Part shown: in pieces, positions 32,461-42,785 of the stretch
Numbering within the stretch: position 1 is the first letter of the stretch
How the letters are laid out: every line of letters starts with the position of its first letter
Assembly (NCBI GenBank): GCA_000611775.1
Contig: KK106986.1
Span: forward strand, 806,001-870,000
Direction of reading: 5' to 3'
Source of the DNA: Umbilicaria muhlenbergii
Lineage: Eukaryota > Ascomycota > Lecanoromycetes > Umbilicariales > Umbilicariaceae
DNA length: 64,000 nt
Position numbers and translations under genes: made by a program
Notes under the pieces: model-generated
What the model saw: only the letters and a program-made list of their open reading frames with translations
What the model was told of the DNA's origin: nothing
The model's database searches: none

Positions 32461-34302
32461 ATGTCTGGCTCCAACCCTTTCCGCCGTAATGTAGGGTTAG
32501 GTGAAGGAGATGCCAGTGCACCATTGGCAGGACATGACCTGATAGCTACGGCTGAGGCTCACTTTCCAGCTTTAGACACAGGTAATTGCTCCAAATACCT
32601 TACGTCGGACTGCCTACAACTTGGCTTATTCCAAGTATGAAAAGATGTTCCACCGTCACCAAAGCGGAAGACAGTCCGAATTGTATCGCCTCACTCGGCA
32701 ACGTCTGGTAACGATGATCGTATGCCAGAGAAGTTTCCGTCGTCTTCACAGCACACCCACTCTTGGGGTTCTCTGTCACCTACCGCGGAAGATGTGAGAA
32801 GCTTGGAAGACTCAGCAGTAGAGGATCCCTTTGGCTCCGAACCAGATGAGGAGGGACAGAGTGTGGAAGATGAGGGCTCGAAGTGGAAGGCTAAGAAAAG
32901 CGTCGGACCTGCGGAATTGAGACGGCTAGGTTCCGACAGTGTACCAGTGAACCCTTTCCAGAGGACTATAGCTACTCTTGAAGATCCAGGCCATATACCT
33001 GCGAAAACCGAGAAGGATAGGATGGGCGTCGAATTTGCAGGGAGGCCACCAAACAACGCCAAGGCATCCTTGGATGTGGATGCATTCAAACGACTCTTAT
33101 TGACTGGAGACACGAGTGCGCTGCCCCCGAGTGCACCCCCAGCGCCTCCTACCCATCTGAACTCCTATCAAGGGTATCAGGGCAACCAAGGCGACAGCAG
33201 CAGCAACACAGATGCCTCTTCTATCTCTCGTCAATCGATATTCGAACCGCAGCCCGAGGCACACCTAGATACTCCGCGGACGTCTCACGAAGTCTCCCTT
33301 TCGGACGAGGAGCAAGAGGACCTAGGAGGTGTCTCCTTTCCTAATGCTATGAGGACCGGGCGCTTAACTCCCAAATCACATCATGGCAAAGTTGTAAGAG
33401 AACAGGGCCCACGAACGGTGCTATTCACAGATCCAACATTGTCAATGTCAGGATTCGAACCTACGTCTACTACATATCGCAATAAATCAGATCTTTCTTC
33501 CCCACGGTCGACTACTGATCTCAACAAGCCATTACCTCCGCCCCCGTTGTCGCAATCTCCCGAACTTAAGGCTAAAACAACAGTGTTGTCCACAAAGTCC
33601 GCATTAGGAAATCAACCTTCTAAAGCGGGAGGGTTACCAACACCGCAGAAGCGAAACCCTCCAGCGCCCCCACTTGCACGGCGGCATAGTCAGCTCCGGT
33701 CACAAGTTACGCGAACCAAGCCAGAACGTTCGGCAACTATTCCTGTAGAGAAACAAGCAGTGGCGACCTTGCTATCAGATCTACCGTCCGCGACGCCTCC
33801 CAAGCCTCCCCCACCACCTCCACCACGGCGAAAGGGTGCCGGTCAAAATATCCCGTCATCCGACTTCGCACCAGGTCTGTCAGAAATGCCAGCAACAATA
33901 GTGCAAGCCGAACAGACGCTGGATCAACCGTTGGTCAAGTCTCAACCCGCAAAGCCACCACCTCCACCAAGCCGAACGCCCTCAGTTTCCTCGGTCAAGC
34001 GACCCGCTCGAGTATCATCCGGCGCGTCTTCAACAGCAATGGGTCCACCTCCTCCCCCGCCTAGGAGGCGAGGCTCCAGTCAAAGTAGCTTGACCGACCC
34101 GAGGCTCAGCGGAGAGTATCGCCGAACGAGTGTTGAGAGTTACAGAGGAGAATCCACAGCATCCTCCGTTAACCCGTCCATAGCTGAGTCGCCAGCAGAG
34201 CTGGAAGCTGGAGGTGGAGACGTTTTGGCCGATCTGTCTGCGCTGCAGAGAGAGGTGGACGCGCTCAGAGGCAAGTATGAAGAGAGCAGGGTAAAGAGTT
34301 AA
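32461..34302 (+). CDS. Proline-rich, mostly disordered protein of unknown function
   Basis: Exons 32461-32581 and 32645-34302 (1779 bases, 592 residues). The N-terminus MSGSNPFRRN and the block VPVNPFQRTIATLE look conserved: both carry an NPF tripeptide, which in endocytic adaptors binds EH domains. The centre and C-terminal half hold many polyproline tracts (PPPPPPPRRKG, PPPPPSRTPS, GPPPPPPRRRG) typical of SH3, WW or profilin ligands. A short heptad-like helix closes the protein (LADLSALQREVDALRGKY). Together these suggest an actin-patch or endocytic scaffold, but this is inference; no catalytic domain is seen. The intron uses an AAAAG acceptor; joining there gives DTDVPPSPKRKTVRIVSPH in one frame, which is why it was chosen over the more 5' CCAAG. 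The stop is followed by about 700 bases of non-coding DNA. Confidence 0.78.
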
Positions 34303-35014
34303 GAGAATGGGAGGCGTCCAAATGCACACTATACATGGTCGTTGGCGTTCAGGTTGGGATGGCTGCACGGCGTCTGGGACTTTACGTAAGGTAGTGATGC
34401 TGCAGAGCTAGTTTCGGGTAGAGAAGCATGGCATGAGCTCGAAAGTGTAGACTTTCATAAGTGATTCTCTACTTTCTTCAATGCCCATATAGCCATGTGA
34501 GAGCAGATGCCTTCTCCGGGATGTTCATTCTGTGCCCTTTTATCTTGTCAAATCTCGATTTGCTGATCCCACCAAATCCCAAGCTTCCCCACCCGATACT
34601 CAACGACAATCATGACGATGTTTGAAATGAATCTCGCACAGTAGGACGGAGAATGGCACAGTAGCGCCAAGAGTTGTTGGCCCGTGCGGCCGCCCGCTTA
34701 TCCCGCCACGCCCGCTTATCACACCTTCCCGCAGACAAACTGCAGAGCCGCACAGCATCTTGCCATCCAGACACATACCAGCCTAGGCACTCAACATATA
34801 CCACCATCACTCAGTTTAGTTGCGCAGACAAAGCTGAATCGACCACCTGCAGTGTTCGTCTTGTTCGAAGTCTGATCTAGGATCGCTGCTGATCCTGAGA
34901 CCTTCGTGGTCAAAGACTTTATCGCTTCATCAGGTATTAGGCACCCTGAGGTGCCACATCACGTCACCGGTTCATTCAGAGGCCGTTCCTGAGAGACACC
35001 CATAAGCAGACAAC
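34303..35014. other. Intergenic, proline-rich gene to UBC12
   Basis: About 700 bases holding short frames without support. It contains the UBC12 promoter; nothing specific is recognised. Confidence 0.5.
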
Positions 35015-35893
35015 ATGCTTAAGATATGGTCCATGGTAAATAACTCCAACGCGCATTTCGATTCATTGAATACATCGAGCGATGCATCCCCTTCTACGCT
35101 CACGTGCTAATCCATCATTTCAGAAGCAGAAGCAGCAGGCGGCTGCCAATGCCGAGGGTGCAGGCCCAAAGAAGAAGAAAGTCACCGCTGCACAACTGCG
35201 AGTTCAAAAAGGCACGTTCATCCCCTTTTTCCCATGAACCCCCAAATCCCTTCCTCCATCTGACTGATCTGCCTCTACCCCACAGATCTTTCGGAGCTCT
35301 CTTTAGGCAGCACAATGCGGCTTGCCTTTCCAGATCCCGATGATATCCTCAACTTCACCCTCACAATAGAGCCCGACGAAGGCATGTACAAAGGTGGCGC
35401 TTTCGACTTCAAGTTCGCCATCAATCAAAACTTCCCACATGATCCACCTAAAGTCAAGTGTGTGCAAAAGATCTATCATCCGAATATTGACTTGGAGGGG
35501 AATGTGTGCTTGAACATCTTGAGAGAGGATTGGAAACCGGTCTTGAATTTGAATGCCGTTATTGTTGGGCTGCAGGTATGCCATATGCCATCTTGATGCC
35601 CGCCGCTGCCTTGCGGAGTCAGTCTGGGGAGGGTCCCTGTCAAGGACTGGGTCGGACGGGCTTCCTTTGTGTTAATGTCGTCCAAACCGACGACATCGAG
35701 AGCATGCAACTGGTGGCTAACACGCTTCCGTTTGATCTAGTTTCTCTTCCTTGAACCCAACGCCTCAGATCCTCTCAACAAAGAAGCAGCGGAGGATCTA
35801 CGATCAAACAGAGATGGTTTCAAGCGAAATGTGAGGTCGGCAATGGGAGGAGGGGCTGTGAAGGGCCAGTCGTACGAGCGTGTCTTGAAATAG
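35015..35893 (+). CDS. UBC12: UBC12, NEDD8/Rub1-conjugating E2 enzyme
   Basis: Ubc12 passes the ubiquitin-like NEDD8/Rub1 from its E1 to cullins, activating SCF-type ubiquitin ligases. Exons 35015-35035, 35124-35211, 35286-35575, 35741-35893 (552 bases, 183 residues, the usual length). The N-terminus MLKIWSMKQKQQ is the E1-docking peptide specific to Ubc12. The UBC fold is complete: [20 protein letters not shown] with the catalytic Cys111 and its HPN box, then [22 protein letters not shown] and the C-terminal helices ending QSYERVLK. The second intron (35212-35285) begins with GC rather than GT; no GT donor at the site restores the frame RVQKDLSELSL. The first exon is only 21 bases. The third intron (165 bases) is the longest. 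Confidence 0.94.
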
Positions 35894-36549
35894 GTCGCTA
35901 TTGTCAGGAGTTTGAGCAAATGCTAGACGTATGCTGCCATGATAGATGGTTCAAGAAGAGTGATGTGACAACGCAGGAGGCGTCTTCGGAGCTGGGCTGG
36001 AGGGTCACATATGCTGGCGTTACGGTAGTAGCTAAGATTTATTACATAGATTGTGCAAACGCACGCGCGTTTTGCATACTGACTGCTTCACGGTCAGTGG
36101 CACCTAGCCTTGGAAGGGTGGACGTCTCCGTCCCAAACGAAGCGTCTGCGCTACCAGCTGAACATCGAGTACGCGTTGCAGAGTGTCAGGCGTAAGGACT
36201 AAATAAGCGGCAGTCGCAGGTGGGGTTTCCCTTGATTCCTCATCAACCAAGACAGAAACAGGAACATTCAACGTCGATATATCAGTCTTCAAAACCTCTG
36301 CTCCGTGGATTTTAATACGTTGCTTCCATTATTGAGTTATCTGAGAGGGTCCGACTAAGAACTCCAACTTGAGATGATAATGCATGCGCGCTTATCTCGA
36401 TAATTGCCGTGCCAACGGTCCCTGTCAAAACTTCACATCTCCAAAGTCAATCAGCGCCGACAAGGAATATCAATGAGCGCAAGCTACGAACAGCACATCT
36501 TGTGTGCTTTGCCATCCACGGCGTCTCTGGTTCTTGGACGATCGTAGCC
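35894..36549. other. Intergenic, UBC12 to kinesin; possible small minus-strand frame
   Basis: About 650 bases. On the minus strand a 63-codon frame (36292-36104, starting MKTDISTLNVPVSV) stays open further upstream to a nearby stop and has a protein-like composition, but no intron pattern or family confirms it. It may be an exon or chance. Confidence 0.35.
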
Positions 36550-38826
36550 ATGAGTTCCGTCCGGGTTGTCGCGCGTGTTAGGCCGCTTCTGAAGTCGGAG
36601 CTTGACAAGGACACCATCATCACAACATCCAGCACTGACGGCGAAGCTTCGAACAAAGCGAACATCGTGCGCATACCGAACCCGAAGAACGCAGGAGAAG
36701 ATTTCAGTTTTCAGTTCAATAGTGTTTACGACCAGGAGGCGACGCAACAGGATATCTTTGACAACGAGGGTCGGTTTTACGTCTGCTATTTGTTTGGGAC
36801 TTTGGCTAAGCTCAAGTTCTGCAGTGTCGCCCACTATAAAGCACCTTTTCGCCGGATTCGATGTTACCCTGTTTGCATATGGAGTTACAGGTACAGGCAA
36901 GACGCACACAATGCGCGGCGGTAAGACGATCGCAGAGAGGGGCGTTATTCCTCGATTACTCAGTGGAATATATAGGAGGAGCAGAAAGATCGAGAAAGAC
37001 TCGCAGGGCCAGTCCAAGATTGAGGTTGCTATGAGCTATTACGAAATTTACAATGATCGGGTCTTCGACTTATTCGAGGCGCCCGAAAGGAGGACGCTCA
37101 CTGGGCTGCAACTGAGAGACAATGGAGGGAAGACAGTCGTTGTAGGACTGACTGAGAGGCCATGTGAGAGCTTGAAAGAGTTTGAGAAACTATATGACCA
37201 GGCCAATGTCAACCGTTCCACGAGTGCAACAAAGGTACTCTATGCGTTCTGGCTCTTTTCTAGACTATACTAACGCGACGGTGGCAGCTCAATGCGCACT
37301 CATCAAGATCACACGCCGTGCTCTGCGTGAAATTGACCATCACCACAGGAGATGAGATACGTATTAGCACAGCCTCAGCCATTGATCTGGCAGGGTCAGA
37401 AGACAATCGAAGAACAGACAATGGGAAAGAACGACTTGTAGAGTCCGCCAGCATAAACAAAAGCTTGTTCGTTCTGGCCCAATGCGTCGAAGCTATCAGC
37501 AAGAAGCAGGCACGGATACCATATCGCGAATCGAAAATGACACGGATCCTTTCAATAGGGCAGAACAATGGGCTAACCGTAATGATCCTCAACCTAGCAC
37601 CAGTACGATCGTACCATCTAGACACTCTCAGCTCTCTTAACTTCGCCAACAGAACCAAAAAGATCGAGGTTAGGGAGATTGAAAATGAGCCCATATTCAA
37701 GGGATGTTCGAGACCGGTGCCCACGTTTACAGGGTCGACAATACAGCGGCAACCTCTCAGGCCTCTCACAAACACAGCGCATAATACCACAATCCATCCA
37801 GTCAACACAGGATCTAAGCCAGGCGATAAGCCGTCGAAAGCGTTTTCCGTTTATTCTGACAGGTCAAAGCCACGGCTGTCCAATTCTGCACAAGTCCGGC
37901 GGGCAGAGATCCCAAAACGCTCCTCGCCCTTCAAACGCCCATCGGAGTCCTTCGGTCCATCCGTAACACGACCTCCCAAGTACGCCAAGACCAGTCCAGA
38001 AAGCTTACGCAAAACCCAACCTACTATATCCAAAGCCGCAATAGAAGACATCATCGAGAAAAAAGTCACCGAGATCCTGGCCGCACGTGCTTTGGATCAG
38101 TCATCTATCGCTCCCGTGCCCGAGATTAGTGAAGAAGTGCAGCGACGACTCGAAATGCTGGAGCAAAAGATCGACGGCAAAGACGACGGAAGAGCAGAGG
38201 GTCTAACGTTCTTACTGATGGCAAAACAACATCATGTCCGTGGCGAGGACAGTAGCGCGTTGAAGATGTACGAATTGGCGAAGGAGTACTTTCCAGATAA
38301 CTCCAAACTTGACGGGAAGATATCAAAGCTGCGCGAGAGACTGAAAGAAAAGAGGGTCGAGACCGAACAGCGCGCGAGGGCGCAGCTTCCTCTTCAGTCT
38401 TCCGAGCCGGCAGCCGCGCATAAAATCAGAGAAGACCCCCACAACGACGACGACTACCAAGACGTCCCCGAACCCGTCAGCGACGCCGACGACTACAATT
38501 CCGACGCCAGTTTCCGCTTCAAGTCCAAACCCAAAAACCCCACCAAGCCCCCCACCGCCACCAAAGCGGGCCTCGACATCTTCCGCGACCCACCACGCGA
38601 TGATGGAGACCTACCCACTCCGCGCACGAAACAGTTGCTCGAGATCATCAATACGAGAGATGTTGCGCAAATCAGATTGTTGAAGGGGGTCGGGGCGAAG
38701 AAAGCGGGACTTATCGTTGAGGCGGTTTGTGCGGGGGAAGGGGTGGTGGGGAGTTTGGGGGAGTTGGAGGGGTTGAGGGGGGTGGGGGGGAGGACGGTGG
38801 AGAACATGCGGGTGGGGTTGGGGTGA
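36550..38826 (+). CDS. Kinesin-10-like motor (KIF22/Kid type) with helix-hairpin-helix tail
   Basis: This is a microtubule motor with a DNA-binding tail, the plan of chromokinesin Kid/KIF22, which moves chromosome arms. Exons 36550-36769, 36825-37234, 37288-38826 (2169 bases, 722 residues). The motor domain fills about 1-330. Its P-loop is GVTGTGKT (93-100) where most kinesins have GQTGSGKT; switch I is NAHSSRSH and switch II DLAGSE. The neck-linker region follows LNFANRTKKIEVREIENEP. A basic, Ser/Pro-rich stalk includes short TPR-like helices (LTFLLMAKQHHVRGEDSSALKMYELAKEYF split across the region). The last 60 residues are a helix-hairpin-helix pair (QIRLLKGVGAKKAGLIVEA and LRGVGGRTVENM), typical DNA-binding elements. 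The 3' coding end shifts to very G-rich codons. Confidence 0.9.
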
Positions 38827-38940
38827 GTGTGGGGTGGGGAGGGGGGGGCTGTTTTGTGGGGGGAAGGGGGGGTTGGGGACTTGGAGAGCTTGATTTTGCA
38901 TAGCAAGGCGTTGGGGGGTGATGGGTGGTAGGGGGTTGGA
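38690..38940 (+). other. G-rich tract across kinesin 3' end and 3' UTR
   Basis: The + strand is dense in runs of three to eight G from inside the last kinesin codons to about 110 bases past the stop. Several closely spaced G-runs could form G-quadruplexes in DNA or in the transcript. No gene is present beyond the stop. Confidence 0.6.
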
Positions 38941-39934
38941 TGGCCTGCTTTGGATGTAGTTCGCGGATCCCCGTTTTGTCGGAAAGAGAGCGAGTTTCGA
39001 TGTTCTGAGGTTCGAGGATCGGAAAGTTTGGGAGTGATGGGATATGGAAGCTGTCCAAGGTGTATTTGTTGGTTCTTCTGGCTTGAAGCAGGGACAGCAT
39101 TTGAAATATATTGACGGTGTGCAACTTGCAGTATGGGGAACCACTTCACCGGGCATGTATCTGCATGCTTTGCTTGGAGGGTGCTTGGGTTAGGGTTCTT
39201 GGCCGGCCGCAATTAAAGTGGTGTAATAGAGAATAGGAATAGTGAGGCAGGATCTTTTGTTGCTGAAGTTCTAAGAGCTCTGACTGTAGGAATGTTCTCA
39301 GAACTCTTAGGGTCTCAGAGTGGTCGTGTTTCACTACTCAATTCTGAAGTCTCTTGATGCTCTTAAAGTGTTTGGTGGTTTAGGAGATATCAAGGTCCAC
39401 GTACGCTCTTTGAGTTCTTAGGGTTTTTTAGCTTTCTTAGAGTGTTTCAAGATCGCTAAGCTCTCTTCATCGTGTTGAATTCAAAAATCAGCTGTTCACC
39501 TCATTTTCAGATTTTGAGTACCATCTACAGTCTTCAGTTCAAGGGACCGCCATATATCTGTTTCATTATTGAGGGGTCGAAAGGTTCTCTAGCGAGAGGC
39601 TGCTCCTTGTTTTGTCCTCTGTTTTATTGTGGTCCTGCTGAATTCTGTAGTCGCTGTTTGAGCTGCAAGGCGATAGCCAGATCGTGGGATCCCTATCTGA
39701 AACATGCGTTGAACCGGGAGCATATCCGGAACCATGGTTACAGGCGACAGTGCAGATGAAGCTCCGATTAGTGCTCATATATCTTACCTACCTTGACCTT
39801 TTGCGTGTTTGTCGACAGAGCGCCGTCCTTGACATCCTGCCAGCTGGTAATATGTCTAGCATAGCCTCAGCATACGGGTTTCTCACGTTCAGTGTTGTAA
39901 CATTCTCTCTCTGCGATTCCTGGCTTCATTCGAT
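38827..39934. other. Intergenic with decayed TTCTTAGGGT-like repeats
   Basis: No gene is seen. Bases 39180-39470 carry imperfect copies of (C/T)TCTTAGGGT or its relatives in both orientations, plus a telomere-like TTGGGTTAGGGTT at about 39186. The copies are too diverged to define a unit with certainty. Confidence 0.45.
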
Positions 39935-40936
39935 ATGCTAGTCTTCAACGCCTCCATTGTTGTGATATTGATCCACTCTGCAGCTGTCCTCAGCTCCGCA
40001 GCGGTAGTCAGTATAGACAGCCTTTCATCAGTAAATACTCGAAGTCATCCAGTCTGCGCCAATGCACCCAACACTGTTGCTGGAACGTTTGTCAAGCCAC
40101 CCTGTCCTAAATCCGTCACAGACAACTAATACCAACATTCAGTACCCTAAGCGGCCGGTCTTTGTTGGCGAAGCTAGGCCCTCGCCGTAGCACCAACACC
40201 GAACCTTCAGTTCTCGCAGGGCGCCGGCGGGGGAATAAACGGTTAGCTCCCTTCGATCGAGGGTAAGCAATCCTCCCTCCGGTCGTCAAGGTTTGCAGGA
40301 GCGCCCGCTCGAAGCTCTGGTTCTCGCAGGGCGCCGGCGTACGTAGGTCCGCCTGTTGGGGGATCGCTATATTGAATCCATCAAAGCATGCTCAACTTTC
40401 ATACCATATCATCAAGAAGTCTCGCTGCTCGAAAAAGCACCACTACCGTACTCTGGTGTTGCACCCACAGGTTAGCAATCCTCCCTTCGGTCGTCAAGGT
40501 TTGCAGAGCGCCGGCGTACGTAGGTCCGCCTGTCGGGGGGGGGATCGCTAAGTTATGGTGTGCTCCTGGCAGTCAGACCTACATCATTCTCAGAATGTAC
40601 GACGCAATCGCCGGAGATGCCGTTCGAAACCTATTAGCCGAAGCGACGGCTAACATAGCGAACAACATCGATTTCAACGGTGACGGGCTGATTCCGGGTG
40701 TCTTCAATTGGATGGGAGATGATAACCTAAACCTCAACGTGAGGAACACGAATAATCATCAGACTACGTGGGGGGTTCTTCGCAATGCTCTCCTGGCTTT
40801 GGAGGACTACATGAGCCGTAACATGTATGGAATTGCATCCTTCACTATCAATGATGGGGCGCACGAAGTTGGAGAAGGGACGATTGGCTCGTTTAGGAGA
40901 AGTTTCGTTCGCGACTCTATCTGGATATTGTCTTGA
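39935..40936 (+). CDS. Candidate small secreted-protein gene (structure unresolved)
   Basis: Two pieces on the + strand look like one gene. The first (39935-40129) opens with a strong signal peptide (MLVFNASIVVILIHSAAVLS) and a Cys-containing mature start. The second (about 40572-40936) encodes YIILRMYDAIAGDAVRNLL, then NNHQTTWGVLRNALLALEDYM and ASFTINDGAHEVGEGTIG. The TTWGVL...ALEDYM...VGxG pattern recalls an uncharacterised family of small secreted fungal proteins seen in plant-associated ascomycetes; this is recall, not a search result. Between them lies a GC-rich duplicated module. Possible splice sites exist (GTAAAT donor in the first piece, CTGGCAG acceptor before the second), but I could not build one frame. 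The final codons overlap the AIM24 3' end on the other strand by 20 bases. No function is claimed. Confidence 0.35.
40262..40369 (+). repeat. Duplicated GC-rich module, copy 1
   Basis: This unit begins GGTAAGCAATCC, runs through GTTTGCAG and TTCTCGCAG, and ends GCCTGTTGGGGGATCGCTA. It is repeated at 40470-40552 with an internal segment missing. A related partial copy (TTCTCGCAGGGCGCCGGCG) precedes it at 40210-40229. Confidence 0.75.
40470..40552 (+). repeat. Duplicated GC-rich module, copy 2 (shorter)
   Basis: This copy begins GGTTAGCAATCC and matches copy 1 closely, but lacks a stretch of about 30 bases that in copy 1 lies exactly between two GCAG endings. The G-run near its right end is longer (nine G). 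Confidence 0.75.
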
Positions 40937-42410
40937 AGTCATCAGTTTCCTCGAACGAGACCTTTCCTCCCTGCCCTATACTCGCAACGCTTAAGCGTGT
41001 AGGCGTATCGGTAATTTGAGTGGAGGCTTTGGATGAGCTCAGGACCTCCTCTTGCCCCTGATTCGTGGCAAGAGTAACCGCCTGCTGGACGGATCCAGAC
41101 GGTGTATCTGCAATCTCGTTGACGTCGCGTGTGGTGAGCACATCGCTAAGACGTGAAGCACGGGTCTGCAGTAATATTGTTGTTGGACCGTAGAATTGCA
41201 GAAACAGCTGGCATCAACAGTCAGTGCACGCACCTGGGGCACTGAGTTCACTTGTTTGCTTACTCTATCTCCCCATATTGTTCTCCTTGACCATGTGCGT
41301 AATGTTGACATGATCCTCCCAATCCCCTTCCATGTTCCTGACTGGCGCATAACTCTGAAGAACTTGGTATCTGGAAGCAATCCGGCAAGATTGATGCTCG
41401 GAATCTGCAACCTGAAAGACGAGGTCTTCAGTCGGTACGGTAAGGGCGGATGCTGCGTGATAGTGTACGCAACAACATTGCTGAAAGCATTTGTCAATGA
41501 TGATCGCCAGGAACGTAGCAATAGACGTACCTTGGGTGCGCCACGTACTCCTCGCCATCTTTCAAGGTAACCTGATAAACCTGCCCTTTACCCACCAAGG
41601 CAAGCAAACCCCTGCCGGTGACTTGAGAGTTTCCCCAATGCGCCAGACTCTTCAACAGTCAGCTCGTGCCTTTTGATCGCAAACGACAAACACACCAGTC
41701 TTCGATTAATTGTAGGCCTGATGGAGAGAGTGTGCCCCGTCCATGCGAGCAAAGCCTGCCTCTGAGCTATCATCCAATCTATTGTGCCATTTAGATGGAC
41801 CACGGCAAAAGAAGTAATGGGGGATTTCGTGGAAATCAGAGCCGAGACTGGGCTCGCAGAAGATATCTCGTAAATGTCAGCAGTTGTATGTGGTCTCACA
41901 CTGGTAGCAAACATACCCTCTGGTAAAAGAAAGGGATGCCCAAGGCGAGCCGGCGAACTGGCTCAAGTATTGAAAGACTAGAGACTGCCTAGTAATTGTT
42001 TCTTTAGCACCGCCACGACCTCAGTATCCCCGTTCTAATAGAAGAGCTCACATTCTCCGCTTTTCCGCTAATACCAACCAAAGTCCCGCGCCTGGTGTAC
42101 AGATTTTGCGATGCAGAGAGAGAGACGGAGAGAAGGGAGTAAGGAGCGCCTAAAACTTCAAATCTGGCGTCTGACAGACACAATCAGCGCAGAAGCAGAA
42201 GGCTACTAAAACGCACATACCTGGTGAATCTGCAGAGGGAGAAGATGGAGGAGCAGGTGTGAGGTCATCCAGAGTTGGGGATGCGCCAGAGGGGGTAGCA
42301 GATATCTGCACAGACCGACGTCCAAGTGCTCTATGCCATTGCGTTCTTGGTAACACGCCTCTGGTGCAGGCTTTCGTAATTTCAGCTGTACGCAACAAAG
42401 AATGGCGCAT
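40917..42410 (-). CDS. AIM24: AIM24 family mitochondrial inner-membrane protein
   Basis: Yeast Aim24 is a mitochondrial inner-membrane protein that stabilises the MICOS/cristae organisation. Minus-strand exons: 42410-42221, 42170-42052, 41988-41917, 41866-41694, 41647-41531, 41480-41264, 41207-40917 (1179 bases, 392 residues, standard). The N-terminus is Arg-rich and acid-poor ([18 protein letters not shown]), fitting an import signal. Conserved blocks join across the splice sites: [132 protein letters not shown] and [17 protein letters not shown]. The fourth intron (46 bases) uses a GTGTTT donor, needed to keep the AHWGN frame. Its start is 375 bases from ATM1, also mitochondrial, so the two share an upstream region. 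Confidence 0.92.
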
Positions 42411-42785
42411 GATGGCCGGACACTGGAGTAGCTACCAGCTCCTAAGTTCTTCCAAAGCTGCTGCAGTTCGTAGCGCGCAATGATGCTCTCGGCCCGATGC
42501 AAACACCATGCAAACATCCCGCCGTTGGAAGCTTCATCCAATCACCACTTATCGATGCGCGCATTGCCGTTTGAAGCATTTACAGAACTACGTCTTCTTA
42601 CTACCAATCCTGCGTTTCTCCCTCTTGTGAGGAAATAGCTCGGTCGCCCTGAGCTCGGCAACCAGTTTCCGCATCTACTGAGCTGTGTACAAGCCTGTCG
42701 AAGCCAACCGCCTGATTTCAGCGCCATGGGAGTCTACGCATAGTCTCCCAGCTCAAGGGCCAATTCCCGGGGGGATGCTTCAGCG
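42411..42785. promoter_or_regulatory. Shared divergent upstream region, AIM24 / ATM1
   Basis: The 375 bases between the two start codons must contain both promoters. Both products are mitochondrial, so co-regulation is possible, but no binding site is identified. Confidence 0.45.

Noticed and set aside
33440-33475. GGATTCGAACCT resembling a tRNA T-arm in reverse
   Set aside because: It lies inside the proline-rich protein coding frame (SGFEPTST) and no acceptor, D or anticodon stem can be folded around it.
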